NCBI GenBank assembly: GCA_002358955.1
Contig: DEPV01000003.1
Span: 6,238-20,920, forward strand
Length of the DNA: 14,683 nt
DNA from: Erysipelothrix sp. UBA3383
Lineage (GTDB): Bacteria; Bacillota_I; Bacilli_A; Erysipelotrichales; Erysipelotrichaceae
Direction of reading: 5' to 3'
Shown: positions 1 to 7,444 of the stretch, piece after piece
Numbering within the stretch: position 1 is the first letter of the stretch
How the letters are laid out: each line of letters begins with the position of its first letter
Position numbers and translations under genes: made by a program
The notes under the pieces: model-generated
Database searches by the model: none
What the model was told of the DNA's origin: nothing
The model's input: only the letters and a program-made list of their open reading frames with translations

Positions 1-201
1 GGAATTACTGCCCCTAAGAAATTAGCCAATGCAGTACTTCGTAACAAAACAAGACGTCAAATACGTATGATGCTGATTGAAATTGATTGTTTTGACTTGG
101 CATTTGATGCAGTTATATTGGTACGAAAAAAATATTTTGAACAAAGCTACGAACAAAATCGATATGACTTGGAAAAATTGCTAAAAAGCGTTAAAATATA
201 A
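1..201 (+). CDS. rnpA: Ribonuclease P protein component, C-terminal part
   Basis: Open from the first base with no start in the window, so only the last 66 residues are present. It is the small basic protein that binds RNase P RNA and helps it cut the 5' leader from pre-tRNAs. The clear signature is the RNR stretch near the start of the fragment (NAVLRNKTRRQIR, residues about 11-23), which forms the conserved basic helix; a VRKKYFE segment and a basic C-terminal helix follow. The full protein is usually about 110-120 residues, so roughly the N-terminal 45% lies upstream, probably after rpmH. Stop is TAA at 199-201; yidC follows after 45 nt, the usual Firmicute order. Family assignment is firm from the RNR motif plus context. 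Confidence 0.93.
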   Translation, partial: GITAPKKLANAVLRNKTRRQIRMMLIEIDCFDLAFDAVILVRKKYFEQSYEQNRYDLEKLLKSVKI

Positions 202-209
202 AGGATGTC

Positions 210-230
210 TTACATAATATAAATATGTAA
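210..230 (+). other. AT-rich hairpin between rnpA and yidC
   Basis: A perfect 7-bp inverted repeat (TTACATA at 210-216, TATGTAA at 224-230) with a 7-nt loop lies just before the yidC ribosome binding site (AAAGGGAG, 234-241). It has no T-run, so it does not look like a terminator. It could affect mRNA processing or translation of yidC, or be chance in AT-rich sequence. No function is claimed. Confidence 0.35.
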
Positions 231-246
231 TGTAAAGGGAGAATGT

Positions 247-1095
247 ATGAAGAAGTATAAAAAGTTATTAATCCTGGGAGTATTCTTATTGGTACTTACA
301 GGATGTACGCAATACCTAGGTCCGGATCAGAAAATTATTCCGGAAGCAGTAATTAGTTTAGACCAACCTTGGAGTCATGCATGGTCATATGAAAAGTCAT
401 GGTTTGGAGCAATCTTTGTTTGGCCATTGGCACAAGCATTAAACTTTTTTGAAATTTATATTGGCGCATTTGGTTCCATTGTATTAGTTTCTGTATTATT
501 AAAACTTGTTACAATTCGTTCAAGTATCAAATCAACAGTTCAACAACAAAAAATGCAATTAATGGCACCTGAAACAGCTCGTATTGAAGCGAAGTATAAA
601 GGTCGTGATGATCAACAAGCGAAAATGCAAAAAGCAACAGAATTACAAGCACTGTATAAAAAACATGATATCAATCCTTTTGGAGCAATGGGTGGTTTAC
701 TCCTTACATTCCCAATCATGATTGCAATGTACCAATCTGTAGCACGTGCTGGAAATATTGTTAACGGAACATTCATGGGAGAAGTTCTATCAGGAACTCC
801 AAAACAAGGGTTCTTTGATGGTAATGCTGTTTATATCGGAATCTTTATTGTAATGGCGATTGCACAATTTGGATCTATGTGGATCCCGCAACACCTTGCA
901 AAACGTAAAATGAGATTACGACCAAATGAGAAAAAACCAGAAAACCCAGGTCAATCCATGATGTATGTATCATTGATTATGATTGTTGCACTTGGTTTCA
1001 CATGGCCAATTGGTATGAGTCTTTACTGGTTAGTAACATCACTTGTAACAATTGCTCAAACTGTACTTATTGATTGGAAATATTCCGAAAAATAG
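247..1095 (+). CDS. yidC: Membrane protein insertase YidC/Oxa1 family (lipoprotein)
   Basis: Inserts and folds membrane proteins, alone or with SecYEG. The 282-residue length is normal for the short Gram-positive form. Residues 1-20 are a lipoprotein signal peptide with lipobox LTGC (lipidated C20). Hydrophobic segments lie near 67-90, 143-165, 192-213 and 237-275 (the last holding two helices). A charged hairpin near 100-140 ends in the conserved INPFG. By eye alignment to SpoIIIJ, the conserved groove arginine (R73 there) is lysine K86 here, with R91 and K95 close by. Start chosen because AAAGGGAG (234-241) is 5 nt upstream; an out-of-frame ATG at 243 is ignored. It follows rnpA and precedes jag, the classic order. 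Identity is very secure. Confidence 0.97.
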   Translation: MKKYKKLLILGVFLLVLTGCTQYLGPDQKIIPEAVISLDQPWSHAWSYEKSWFGAIFVWPLAQALNFFEIYIGAFGSIVLVSVLLKLVTIRSSIKSTVQQQKMQLMAPETARIEAKYKGRDDQQAKMQKATELQALYKKHDINPFGAMGGLLLTFPIMIAMYQSVARAGNIVNGTFMGEVLSGTPKQGFFDGNAVYIGIFIVMAIAQFGSMWIPQHLAKRKMRLRPNEKKPENPGQSMMYVSLIMIVALGFTWPIGMSLYWLVTSLVTIAQTVLIDWKYSEK

Positions 1096-1120
1096 TTTCA
1101 AGAAACTTGAGGAGGTTAAA

Positions 1121-1729
1121 ATGGACACAATTACCGGAAAAAACTTAGATGTCGTTTTATCACAATATGCAAAAGAACATAATGTTGATAAGGAAGCACT
1201 GATTTATCATGTGCTTGAAGAGAATTCAGGATTTTTAGGATTTGGTGCAAGTGTTACGGTCGAATTATTCGCACCTCAACACGTCACTGATTTTGTACAG
1301 ACTTACCTAGATAATTTCTTTAGTAGCTTAGGAATGGAAACAAGTATTGAAATTGAATCAAAAGGTAATAACATTAATGTGAACTTGAATGCACACAATA
1401 ATGCTATTATCATTGGAAAAAACGGATCGTCTTTAGAAGGCTTAAACCTTGTTCTAAGACATGCTGTGAATTCCAAGTTTAAACGTCGTTTCTATACTTT
1501 TGTAGATGTGAATAACTATAAAAAAGAACGTTATGAAAAACTCAATCGAATGGCAAAACGTATCGCAAAAACTGTGCAGAGAACTAAAGTGGATGTTGCT
1601 TTAGATCCGATGCCTAATGATGAACGTAAAACCATTCATAAAATATTACAGAACTATCCAAATGTGAAAACAAAGAGTGAAGGTTCTGGACGTAATCGTC
1701 ATTTAAAAATAATTTATGTAGCAAACTAA
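1121..1729 (+). CDS. jag: RNA-binding protein Jag/KhpB (EloR)
   Basis: 202 residues with the three expected domains. The N-terminal Jag_N domain (about 1-50) starts MDTITGK. A KH domain (about 70-135) carries a good GxxG loop in IIIGKNGSSLEGL. An R3H domain (about 140-202) has the RxxxH signature in DERKTIHKIL and ends in basic, RNA-binding sequence (SGRNRHLKI). In pneumococcus and related species KhpB pairs with KhpA and links RNA regulation to cell elongation and division; that role here is by family. The ATG at 1121 follows a strong GAGGAGG (1110-1116). An in-frame ATG at 1052 lies inside yidC, lacks a ribosome site, and would add 23 residues outside the domain. The 25-nt gap from yidC supports co-transcription. 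Confidence 0.95.
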   Translation: MDTITGKNLDVVLSQYAKEHNVDKEALIYHVLEENSGFLGFGASVTVELFAPQHVTDFVQTYLDNFFSSLGMETSIEIESKGNNINVNLNAHNNAIIIGKNGSSLEGLNLVLRHAVNSKFKRRFYTFVDVNNYKKERYEKLNRMAKRIAKTVQRTKVDVALDPMPNDERKTIHKILQNYPNVKTKSEGSGRNRHLKIIYVAN

Positions 1730-1759
1730 GAGTAAGGGTAACCCCCTTATTCTTTTTTT
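1730..1759 (+). terminator. Terminator-like hairpin between jag and pth
   Basis: A 9-bp stem (1730-1738 with 1744-1752, one G-U pair, 5-nt loop) is followed at once by seven T at 1753-1759. It begins right after the jag stop codon. The pth ribosome site starts 4 nt after the T-run, so there is no room for a pth promoter downstream of it. Either it is leaky or pth has a promoter inside jag. Confidence 0.75.
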
Positions 1760-1775
1760 CCTAAGGAGGTATGAA

Positions 1776-2330
1776 ATGAAAGTTATTGTTGGACTGGGTA
1801 ATCCTGGTAAAGAATATGCAAATACACGACATAATGCCGGGTTTTTAGCACTGGATTTAGTAGCGAAAGATCTTGGCGTTGATGTTAAGACCAATAAATT
1901 TAAAGCATTGATTGGAGAAGGGTTTCATCGTGGTGAAAAAGTAATCTTAGTTAAACCACAAACTTATATGAACCTATCTGGTGAGTCTTTAATTCTAATT
2001 ATGAAATATTATGATGTCGATTTAGAAGATTTACTGGTGATATCGGATGATTTGGATTTAAGTCTTGGTACCAATCGCATTAAAGAAAAAGGAAGTTCTG
2101 GTGGACAACGTGGAATCCAGAATATCATTAAGCATTTAGGATCTAACAAGTTTCATCGTTTGCGTATTGGGATTGGTAAAAGTGATGTCATTCCTGTAGT
2201 GGATTATGTTTTAGGAAAAATAGATAAAGATACCAATATTGAAGGTGCAAAAGCATGTGCCTTAGATTTCATTGAAGGTGTACCAACACTGGAACTAAAA
2301 AACAGATACAACTCGAAAAACGGTAAGTAA
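1776..2330 (+). CDS. pth: Peptidyl-tRNA hydrolase
   Basis: Cleaves the ester bond of peptidyl-tRNAs that drop off ribosomes, recycling tRNA. 184 residues, normal for the family. Visible family features are GLGNPG with N9, TRHNAGF with the catalytic base H19, KPQTYMNLSG with N66, and ISDDLDL with D91, matching E. coli N10, H20, N68 and D93. The segment that is normally GGHNG reads GGQRG here (Q111, R112), so the positions of E. coli H113 and N114 are changed. The core catalytic residues remain, so activity is likely. Start at 1776 follows AAGGAGG (1763-1769) at 6 nt; the ATG at 1771 is in another frame and stops after two codons. mfd follows after a single base. Confidence 0.96.
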   Translation: MKVIVGLGNPGKEYANTRHNAGFLALDLVAKDLGVDVKTNKFKALIGEGFHRGEKVILVKPQTYMNLSGESLILIMKYYDVDLEDLLVISDDLDLSLGTNRIKEKGSSGGQRGIQNIIKHLGSNKFHRLRIGIGKSDVIPVVDYVLGKIDKDTNIEGAKACALDFIEGVPTLELKNRYNSKNGK

Positions 2331-2331
2331 T

Positions 2332-5300
2332 ATGTGGCTTAAAGACTATCTTAGTAAACATCCTTTAGTGGATCAATTCATCAATAACGATGCTGATATG
2401 GCGCATTTAAGCATCAATCAAGAAGCACTACTTTATATAGGGAGTGTTTTTAAGAATGGGAAAAAACTCTTAATCATTAAAGAAAATGAGAATCAAGCAC
2501 AGAAACTTGTGGATGAAATACGTGCTTTATCAAGTGATTTAAGAGTTGTTTTTTATAATCAAGAAGAATCACTCCATATGGAAACCATTCAACAATCCGA
2601 TTTGATGAAGGCAGATCGTCTTTTAGCACTGTATGAAATTATTAATGATAACTTTGATATTTGTGTCACCCATGCCGTAGCATCGGTCCGTAAAATTGCA
2701 CAACCCAATGTCTTAAAAGATGATATTTTAAGACTACAAGTCAATCAAATTATTGATCATGATAAACTTTTAAGACAGTTGCATCAAATGGGATATTCCC
2801 GTGTTAAATATGTTGAGACACCTTTTACCTATGCAAGTCGTGGGGGGATTGTTGATATTTATACGATACAGGAAGAAAATCCGATTCGACTTGAGTTTTT
2901 TGATATTGAACTGGAGTCCATCCGAAGTTTTGATATTGCAACACAACGTAGTATTGAAAGTCTTTCAGAAGTACAGATTGCTTTTGCTAATGATATTATC
3001 ATGAGTGAGTCTGCAAAAGATATCATCACAAAGAAAGTTCAAAATGAACTTCAACAATTGGAAGATGATGTATGGATTCATAATGTAGAGAATAAATTAA
3101 ATATCTTAATTGATGATATGTATGATGGATCACAGTATCCACTTTTAGCGTATTGGGATGAAGGGGCAAGTATTCTGGATTACTTTGATGATGCTCTAGT
3201 TGTTTTATCACCCCTTGAAACCATTCATCGTAATATCAAAGGGAATGAGCGTGAATATCAAGGTTTTATTGAAGAACAAATACACATGAAAGAAATGATT
3301 CATACAGGTAATGCATTTGTTGACTTTAATACAGCATTACAAAATCATCCCCAAAAACACATTCATGAATTTCAAGCTGAAAAAGAACATTATGTTCCAT
3401 GGCATGCTGCAGAAATTATTTCGGATGATATTGGCAGTACTTTAAGATGGTTGAAAAAAGAAGCCATTACACAAAAAGTATTGGTTGCTTTAAACAGTGA
3501 GATTATGGGTGAGTTTATCAATGCGATGATTCAAGCTGATATTAATTATCAAATTGTGGATCAAATGCCAAGTCAAAATGGCATCTATGTGATGTATTCA
3601 GACCTTCAAAAAGGATTCAGTCTGAGTGATGAGCAGTTGATTGTTTATACGGAGTTTGAACTGTATCACTATAAACGTAAAGTATCACGTTATGATAATA
3701 AGTTCTCTAAAGCAGAGACCATTCAGACCCTAACAGATCTAGAAATTGATGATTATGTAGTCCATCGACAATATGGAATTGGTCGCTATAAGGGAATTGA
3801 AACCAAAGAGATTGAAAATCATCTGAAGGACTTTATGAAGATTGAGTATCGTGATAATCATGAACTCTTCATTCCTTTAGAACAATTTTCACTTGTACGT
3901 AAGTATTTATCATCTCATGCCAGCGGGATTAAGCTTAGTAAGCTGGGAAGCAGTGCTTGGCAGAAGAATAAAGACCGTATTAAGGCAGATGTAGCCGATA
4001 TTGCAGATCGCTTGGTGAATCTTTATACATCACGTTCAAATACCCAGGGATTTGCATTCAGTGCTGATACTGAGTATCAAAAAGCATTTGAAGATGAGTT
4101 TCCTTATGATCTTACACCCGATCAAACTCTGGCTGTTAAAGAAATTAAAGAAGATATGCAGTCAAGCTTACCTATGGATCGTCTGTTAATTGGAGATGTT
4201 GGTTTTGGTAAGACTGAAGTTGCCATTCGGGCTGCTTTTAAAGCCTTGATGGATGAGAAGCAAGTTGTATTCTTATGTCCTACAACCATTCTTTCAGCAC
4301 AACATACCCGTACTTTAAAAGAACGCTTTAAGAATTATCCCATTACCATTGAAGTCTTAAACCGCTTCAATACCCCTAAACAAATTAAAGAGATTATTGA
4401 ACGTACTAAGGCTGGTAAAGTGGATATTCTAATTGGGACCCATCGTGTTTTATCAAAAGATGTTAAATTGAAAGACTTAGGACTCTTGATTATCGATGAG
4501 GAACAACGATTTGGAGTGGAACATAAAGAACGTATTAAGGAGTTTAAGGTGTCTGTGGATGTATTAAGTTTGTCTGCAACACCAATACCAAGAACTCTAC
4601 AAATGTCCCTTGTAGGCCTTCGTTCCCTCTCACAACTCAATACACCACCAAGTAACAGATTGCCAGTCATGACCTATGTGATTGAGAAACATCAGAAGAC
4701 CCTATTTGATATCATCAATAAAGAGTTAGCACGTGATGGTCAGGTATTCTATCTTTATAACAATGTGCAACAACTTTATAATGTTGCAACATCCATTGAG
4801 ATGCATGTTAAGGATGCGAAGGTTGCGGTGGTTCATGGTCAAATGGATCGTCTTGAGATTGAAGATGTGATGTTACGCTTTATTGCTAAAGAGATTAATA
4901 CTTTAGTATGTACAACCATCATTGAAACCGGAATTGATATTCCCAATGCCAATACGATTATTGTTGATAATGCCCATCGTTTTGGATTATCACAGCTCTA
5001 TCAAATTAAGGGACGTGTCGGAAGATCATCACGTCTTGCCTATGCTTACTTTGTGGTTCCTGAAAAGATGCAGTTGACTGAAGTAGCTCAAAAACGTCTG
5101 CAATCGATTAAAGAATTTACCCAATTGGGAAGTGGTTATAAGATTGCAATGCGAGATTTAACTATTCGAGGAGCTGGTGAATTACTGGGTGGTAATCAAT
5201 CTGGATTCATTGATTCTGTAGGAATGGAACTCTATGTTGAACTGCTGCGTGAAGCGATTGCTCAACGTAAAGGGGAGCCTATTGCAAATCCTGAAGTTAT

Positions 5301-5748
5301 CAGTGCCTCCCCAATCAAACTGGATGCGTATCTACCAGAGGGCTTTACCAGTGATGATGGTGAATCACTAGAACTCTATCAATTGATTGAACGTATTGAT
5401 TCCTTCAATGGCCTTCTAGACTTTAACGAGATGATCTTAGACCGTTATGGTAAACTACCCTTATCAGTGAGCATGCTTCTGGAGAAAAAACGCTTGGAGT
5501 TATTCTTGGATGATGCACGCGTTTCACAATTTAAGGAAAATCCTCAAGGCATAGAACTGCGCTTTACCAAAGAATATTCAGGTAAAGTGGATGGTATGAA
5601 ACTATTTGAAGTGGTTTCCAATACATCCAGTGATATTAAAATTAAATACATTGATCAAGAAATCCGTCTTACCATACCCTTTTATGATGAATGGGTGACT
5701 GATTTAATCCATATCTTACAAAACACAGACAATCATTTACTAAATTAG
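2332..5748 (+). CDS. mfd: Transcription-repair coupling factor Mfd
   Basis: Removes RNA polymerase stalled at DNA damage and hands the lesion to UvrA. At 1138 residues it is full length (E. coli 1148). Domain order: UvrB-like N-terminal region (about 1-330); RNA-polymerase-interacting CarD-like domain from about 469 (DDYVVHRQYGIGRYKG); RecG-type translocase with Walker A GDVGFGKT (621-628), DEEQ box (722-725), SATP (748-751) and motif VI GRVGR (894-898); TRG motif around 942-962 (LTIRGAGELLGGNQSG); and the C-terminal autoinhibitory domain. Start ATG lies one base after the pth stop with only a weak ribosome site, so translation is probably coupled to pth. The pth-mfd-rqcP-divIC order is widely conserved in Firmicutes. 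Confidence 0.98.
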   Translation: MWLKDYLSKHPLVDQFINNDADMAHLSINQEALLYIGSVFKNGKKLLIIKENENQAQKLVDEIRALSSDLRVVFYNQEESLHMETIQQSDLMKADRLLALYEIINDNFDICVTHAVASVRKIAQPNVLKDDILRLQVNQIIDHDKLLRQLHQMGYSRVKYVETPFTYASRGGIVDIYTIQEENPIRLEFFDIELESIRSFDIATQRSIESLSEVQIAFANDIIMSESAKDIITKKVQNELQQLEDDVWIHNVENKLNILIDDMYDGSQYPLLAYWDEGASILDYFDDALVVLSPLETIHRNIKGNEREYQGFIEEQIHMKEMIHTGNAFVDFNTALQNHPQKHIHEFQAEKEHYVPWHAAEIISDDIGSTLRWLKKEAITQKVLVALNSEIMGEFINAMIQADINYQIVDQMPSQNGIYVMYSDLQKGFSLSDEQLIVYTEFELYHYKRKVSRYDNKFSKAETIQTLTDLEIDDYVVHRQYGIGRYKGIETKEIENHLKDFMKIEYRDNHELFIPLEQFSLVRKYLSSHASGIKLSKLGSSAWQKNKDRIKADVADIADRLVNLYTSRSNTQGFAFSADTEYQKAFEDEFPYDLTPDQTLAVKEIKEDMQSSLPMDRLLIGDVGFGKTEVAIRAAFKALMDEKQVVFLCPTTILSAQHTRTLKERFKNYPITIEVLNRFNTPKQIKEIIERTKAGKVDILIGTHRVLSKDVKLKDLGLLIIDEEQRFGVEHKERIKEFKVSVDVLSLSATPIPRTLQMSLVGLRSLSQLNTPPSNRLPVMTYVIEKHQKTLFDIINKELARDGQVFYLYNNVQQLYNVATSIEMHVKDAKVAVVHGQMDRLEIEDVMLRFIAKEINTLVCTTIIETGIDIPNANTIIVDNAHRFGLSQLYQIKGRVGRSSRLAYAYFVVPEKMQLTEVAQKRLQSIKEFTQLGSGYKIAMRDLTIRGAGELLGGNQSGFIDSVGMELYVELLREAIAQRKGEPIANPEVISASPIKLDAYLPEGFTSDDGESLELYQLIERIDSFNGLLDFNEMILDRYGKLPLSVSMLLEKKRLELFLDDARVSQFKENPQGIELRFTKEYSGKVDGMKLFEVVSNTSSDIKIKYIDQEIRLTIPFYDEWVTDLIHILQNTDNHLLN

Positions 5749-5759
5749 GAGGTTTTCAA

Positions 5760-6029
5760 ATGAGAGTAGATAAATATTTAAAAGTTTCTAGAATTATTAA
5801 ACGCCGTACCATTGCTAAAGAATTGGCTGATGATGATCGTATCTTCATCAATGATAAATTAGCAAAACCCTCTGCAGATGTAGAGGTTGGTGATATCATT
5901 GATATTAAGTTTGAACACCGTCACATTAAGATTGAAGTGAGTCATGTCTTTGATAAAATTCTTAAATCCAACCCTCCAATGTATGAGGTATTGGAAGATA
6001 AACGTGTTCAAAGACCCAAAGAAGATTAA
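5760..6029 (+). CDS. rqcP: RqcP, S4-domain ribosome quality-control factor
   Basis: An 89-residue protein made of one S4 RNA-binding domain (about 1-62), nearly superimposable on B. subtilis YabO/RqcP (MRVDKYLKVSRIIKRRT at the start, with conserved R2 and R16). RqcP binds stalled 50S subunits and works with RqcH while alanine tails are added to trapped peptides; that function is known for the family and inferred here. The strong ribosome site TAGGAGG (5746-5752) overlaps the mfd stop, showing tight operon coupling. The acidic/basic C-terminal tail after residue 65 is ordinary. It shares a translation-rescue theme with pth upstream. Confidence 0.93.
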   Translation: MRVDKYLKVSRIIKRRTIAKELADDDRIFINDKLAKPSADVEVGDIIDIKFEHRHIKIEVSHVFDKILKSNPPMYEVLEDKRVQRPKED

Positions 6030-6055
6030 ATATCAGTAAATAAATTTTATAGTAG

Positions 6056-6097
6056 CAAGACTTAAGGACTGAATCATTCTTAGGTCTTGTTTTTTTT
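6056..6097 (+). terminator. Intrinsic terminator after rqcP
   Basis: An 11-bp stem (6056-6066 with 6079-6089, one G-U pair) and 12-nt loop are followed by eight T (6090-6097). It ends the pth-mfd-rqcP unit and lies just upstream of the divIC promoter. Confidence 0.92.
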
Positions 6098-6121
6098 CAC
6101 CATCATGACACAATCAAGAAA

Positions 6122-6149
6122 TTGATTTTAATAATGGAAGTGTTATAAT
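6122..6149 (+). promoter_or_regulatory. Extended -10 promoter for divIC
   Basis: TTGATT (6122-6127), a 16-bp spacer, then TATAAT (6144-6149) preceded by TG at 6141-6142. It lies between the rqcP terminator and divIC, so divIC can be transcribed separately from mfd-rqcP. The expected transcription start is near 6156. Confidence 0.85.
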
Positions 6150-6184
6150 ATAAATACCGCAATAAACTAACAGAGGAACTTAAT

Positions 6185-6484
6185 ATGAACAAAAAACAAA
6201 ACAAAAAATCTAAATTTGGAAGGTTTATTTTCAGTATCTTGTGCCTTGCAATTATTACTGTACTTGGTACGGGTGCTGTTGTTGAAATTAAGAAATCATT
6301 TCAACTAAAAGGGGAATTGCAAACTGCAAAATCTGAACTTGATGAGCTGAATGCCAAAAAAGATACTTTAAATCTTGAAAAAGAGAAATTATCAGATCCA
6401 GCATATGTAGAAAACTATGCACGAGGAACCCATCTCTTATCAAAAGATGATGAGCAAGTGTTTGTATTACCTAAAGGTGACTAA
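6185..6484 (+). CDS. divIC: Septum formation initiator DivIC/FtsB family
   Basis: A 99-residue bitopic membrane protein of the divisome. A short basic cytoplasmic N-terminus (1-13, lysine-rich) leads to one transmembrane helix (about 14-33), an extracellular heptad-like coiled coil (about 35-70, LQTAKSELDELNAKKDTL) and the conserved C-terminal motif DPAYVENYAR with a closing VFVLP. In B. subtilis DivIC forms a complex with FtsL and DivIB at the septum; that is family knowledge. AGAGGA (6172-6177) is 7 nt before the ATG. It has its own promoter and is closed by a bidirectional terminator. In Bacillus and Streptococcus tilS, hpt and ftsH often lie a little downstream of divIC; here the neighbour is a convergent gene pair instead. 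Confidence 0.92.
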   Translation: MNKKQNKKSKFGRFIFSILCLAIITVLGTGAVVEIKKSFQLKGELQTAKSELDELNAKKDTLNLEKEKLSDPAYVENYARGTHLLSKDDEQVFVLPKGD

Positions 6485-6485
6485 T

Positions 6486-6531
6486 AAAAAATGTCGTTTA
6501 AGCCAAATCATGCTTAAACGACATTTTTTTT
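6486..6531. terminator. Bidirectional terminator between divIC and nudF
   Basis: A perfect 13-bp stem (6491-6503 with 6512-6524, 8-nt loop) is flanked by an A-run on the left (6486-6490) and seven T on the right (6525-6531). It therefore works for divIC on the plus strand and for the convergent Nudix gene on the minus strand. Confidence 0.95.
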
Positions 6532-6541
6532 ATCACTTATA

Positions 6542-7075
6542 TTACTCTTGATGTGTTTTTAGATAATGTTCCAATTTCATCATCAGTGCAATGGTTTTAG
6601 CATCGGTAATGCGATCATCATAGATCATTGCTTTAATATCATCAAAACTGTAGCTTACCACTTCAACATCTTCTGTTTCATCCAGATTTTGTCCAACAAA
6701 TTCTAAATCGGTAGCATAGTAAAGATGAATGACTTCATCAATATAAGCACCTGCTGGATGCATGATGCCTAAAGAGACCATGGTCTTTGCCTGATATCCT
6801 GTTTCTTCTTGAAGTTCACGATGGGCTGCTAAGATTGGGTCTTCAGAAGGATCGTCAATTTTACCGGCAGGAAACTCCAGCAAATTATGATTGAGTCCAA
6901 AACGGAATTGATCCACAAGAAAATAATTAGTGCCATCAAGAGTTGCTGCTACACAAACTGCTCCAGGATGTGAGAATACTTCAATTGGAAATTGTTTATC
7001 TTCCATAATAATATCGGCTTCATGAACATCAATGATGATTCCTTTACGAACCCTTTTTTTGTTTACGATTTTCAT
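6542..7075 (-). CDS. nudF: Nudix hydrolase, ADP-ribose pyrophosphatase type
   Basis: 177 residues, close to B. subtilis NudF (185). Members hydrolyse ADP-ribose to AMP and ribose 5-phosphate in the cytoplasm. The Nudix box lies at 71-94 (G71, E78, RELQEETGY at 86-94); it has one extra residue between G and the first E (GX6E rather than GX5E). The N-terminal beta-rich domain (DQFRFGLNHNLLEFPAG) is typical of the ADP-ribose subgroup, which dimerises through it. The substrate is inferred from that resemblance. The start is 9 nt after AGGGAGG, which lies inside the 3' end of the preceding membrane gene; the two genes overlap by 32 bp and are surely co-transcribed. Confidence 0.9.
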   Translation of the reverse strand: MKIVNKKRVRKGIIIDVHEADIIMEDKQFPIEVFSHPGAVCVAATLDGTNYFLVDQFRFGLNHNLLEFPAGKIDDPSEDPILAAHRELQEETGYQAKTMVSLGIMHPAGAYIDEVIHLYYATDLEFVGQNLDETEDVEVVSYSFDDIKAMIYDDRITDAKTIALMMKLEHYLKTHQE

Positions 7076-7268
7076 CTTTACGAACCTCCCTTATAAATAG
7101 AAATAACATGACCATATTGGCCGTTGAAAAACCTATGGCAATAATAAACAGCCATGTATTGGCGAAAATAATAGATGCAATGATCAGTAATAATGATATA
7201 AGCAGAATGATATTATAGCGTTTGTCATTGCCCGCTTTTATAAAAGCTTGATTGATTGTTTTAAACAT
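7044..7268 (-). CDS. Small membrane protein with two helices, function unknown
   Basis: A 74-residue hypothetical protein. After a short polar N-terminus (MFKTINQAFIKAGNDKRYN) come two hydrophobic segments, about 19-37 and 39-60, then a charged, lysine-rich cytoplasmic tail. The start at 7268 is chosen because AGAGGTA lies 5-6 nt upstream; an in-frame ATG 6 codons earlier has no ribosome site of its own. Its last 11 codons overlap the start of nudF, whose ribosome binding site is embedded in its coding sequence, so the genes are translationally linked. The conserved-looking layout suggests a real gene. I do not recognise a family and give no function. Confidence 0.75.
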   Translation of the reverse strand: MFKTINQAFIKAGNDKRYNIILLISLLLIIASIIFANTWLFIIAIGFSTANMVMLFLFIREVRKDENRKQKKGS

Positions 7269-7287
7269 ATGGATACCTCTAATCACT

Positions 7288-7315
7288 ATTTTAAAGTGTT
7301 TCTGATAAATAGCAA
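7288..7315 (-). promoter_or_regulatory. Probable promoter for the membrane protein-nudF pair
   Basis: On the minus strand TTGCTA (7315-7310), a 16-bp spacer and TAAAAT (7293-7288). Transcription would start near 7281, giving a leader of only about a dozen bases before the start at 7268. It is imperfect but the best match in the 176-bp divergent gap to tmk. Confidence 0.55.
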
Positions 7316-7414
7316 TGAACTTTATTTATATCTAGCTAAGTTTCACGGAATGAATATCCGATATAAACTTATTTTCTCTTATCCAACTCTTGCGAATCGA
7401 TTCAATATTAAACA

Positions 7415-7423
7415 TGCTATAAT
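7415..7423 (+). promoter_or_regulatory. Extended -10 element for tmk-holB-rsmI
   Basis: TGCTATAAT at 7415-7423 is a perfect extended -10, 22 bp before the tmk start. No good -35 lies at 16-18 bp; TTGCGA at 7390-7395 is too far (22-bp spacer). Extended -10 promoters can work without a -35. The predicted leader is about 15 nt and carries the GAGGTG ribosome site. Confidence 0.75.
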
Positions 7424-7444
7424 GTCACATATGAGGTGTTTATT

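Noticed and set aside
210..230. Hairpin before yidC as a terminator
   Set aside because: The stem is all but AT-only and no T-run follows; it is kept only as an unexplained inverted repeat.
1052..1120. In-frame upstream start for jag giving 23 extra residues
   Set aside because: It lies inside yidC, has no ribosome site, and the extra residues do not fit the Jag N-terminal domain; the ATG at 1121 has GAGGAGG.
4335..4670. 111-residue open frame on the minus strand inside mfd
   Set aside because: It is antisense to the conserved translocase motifs of mfd, has no ribosome site or promoter, and its composition mirrors the mfd codons.
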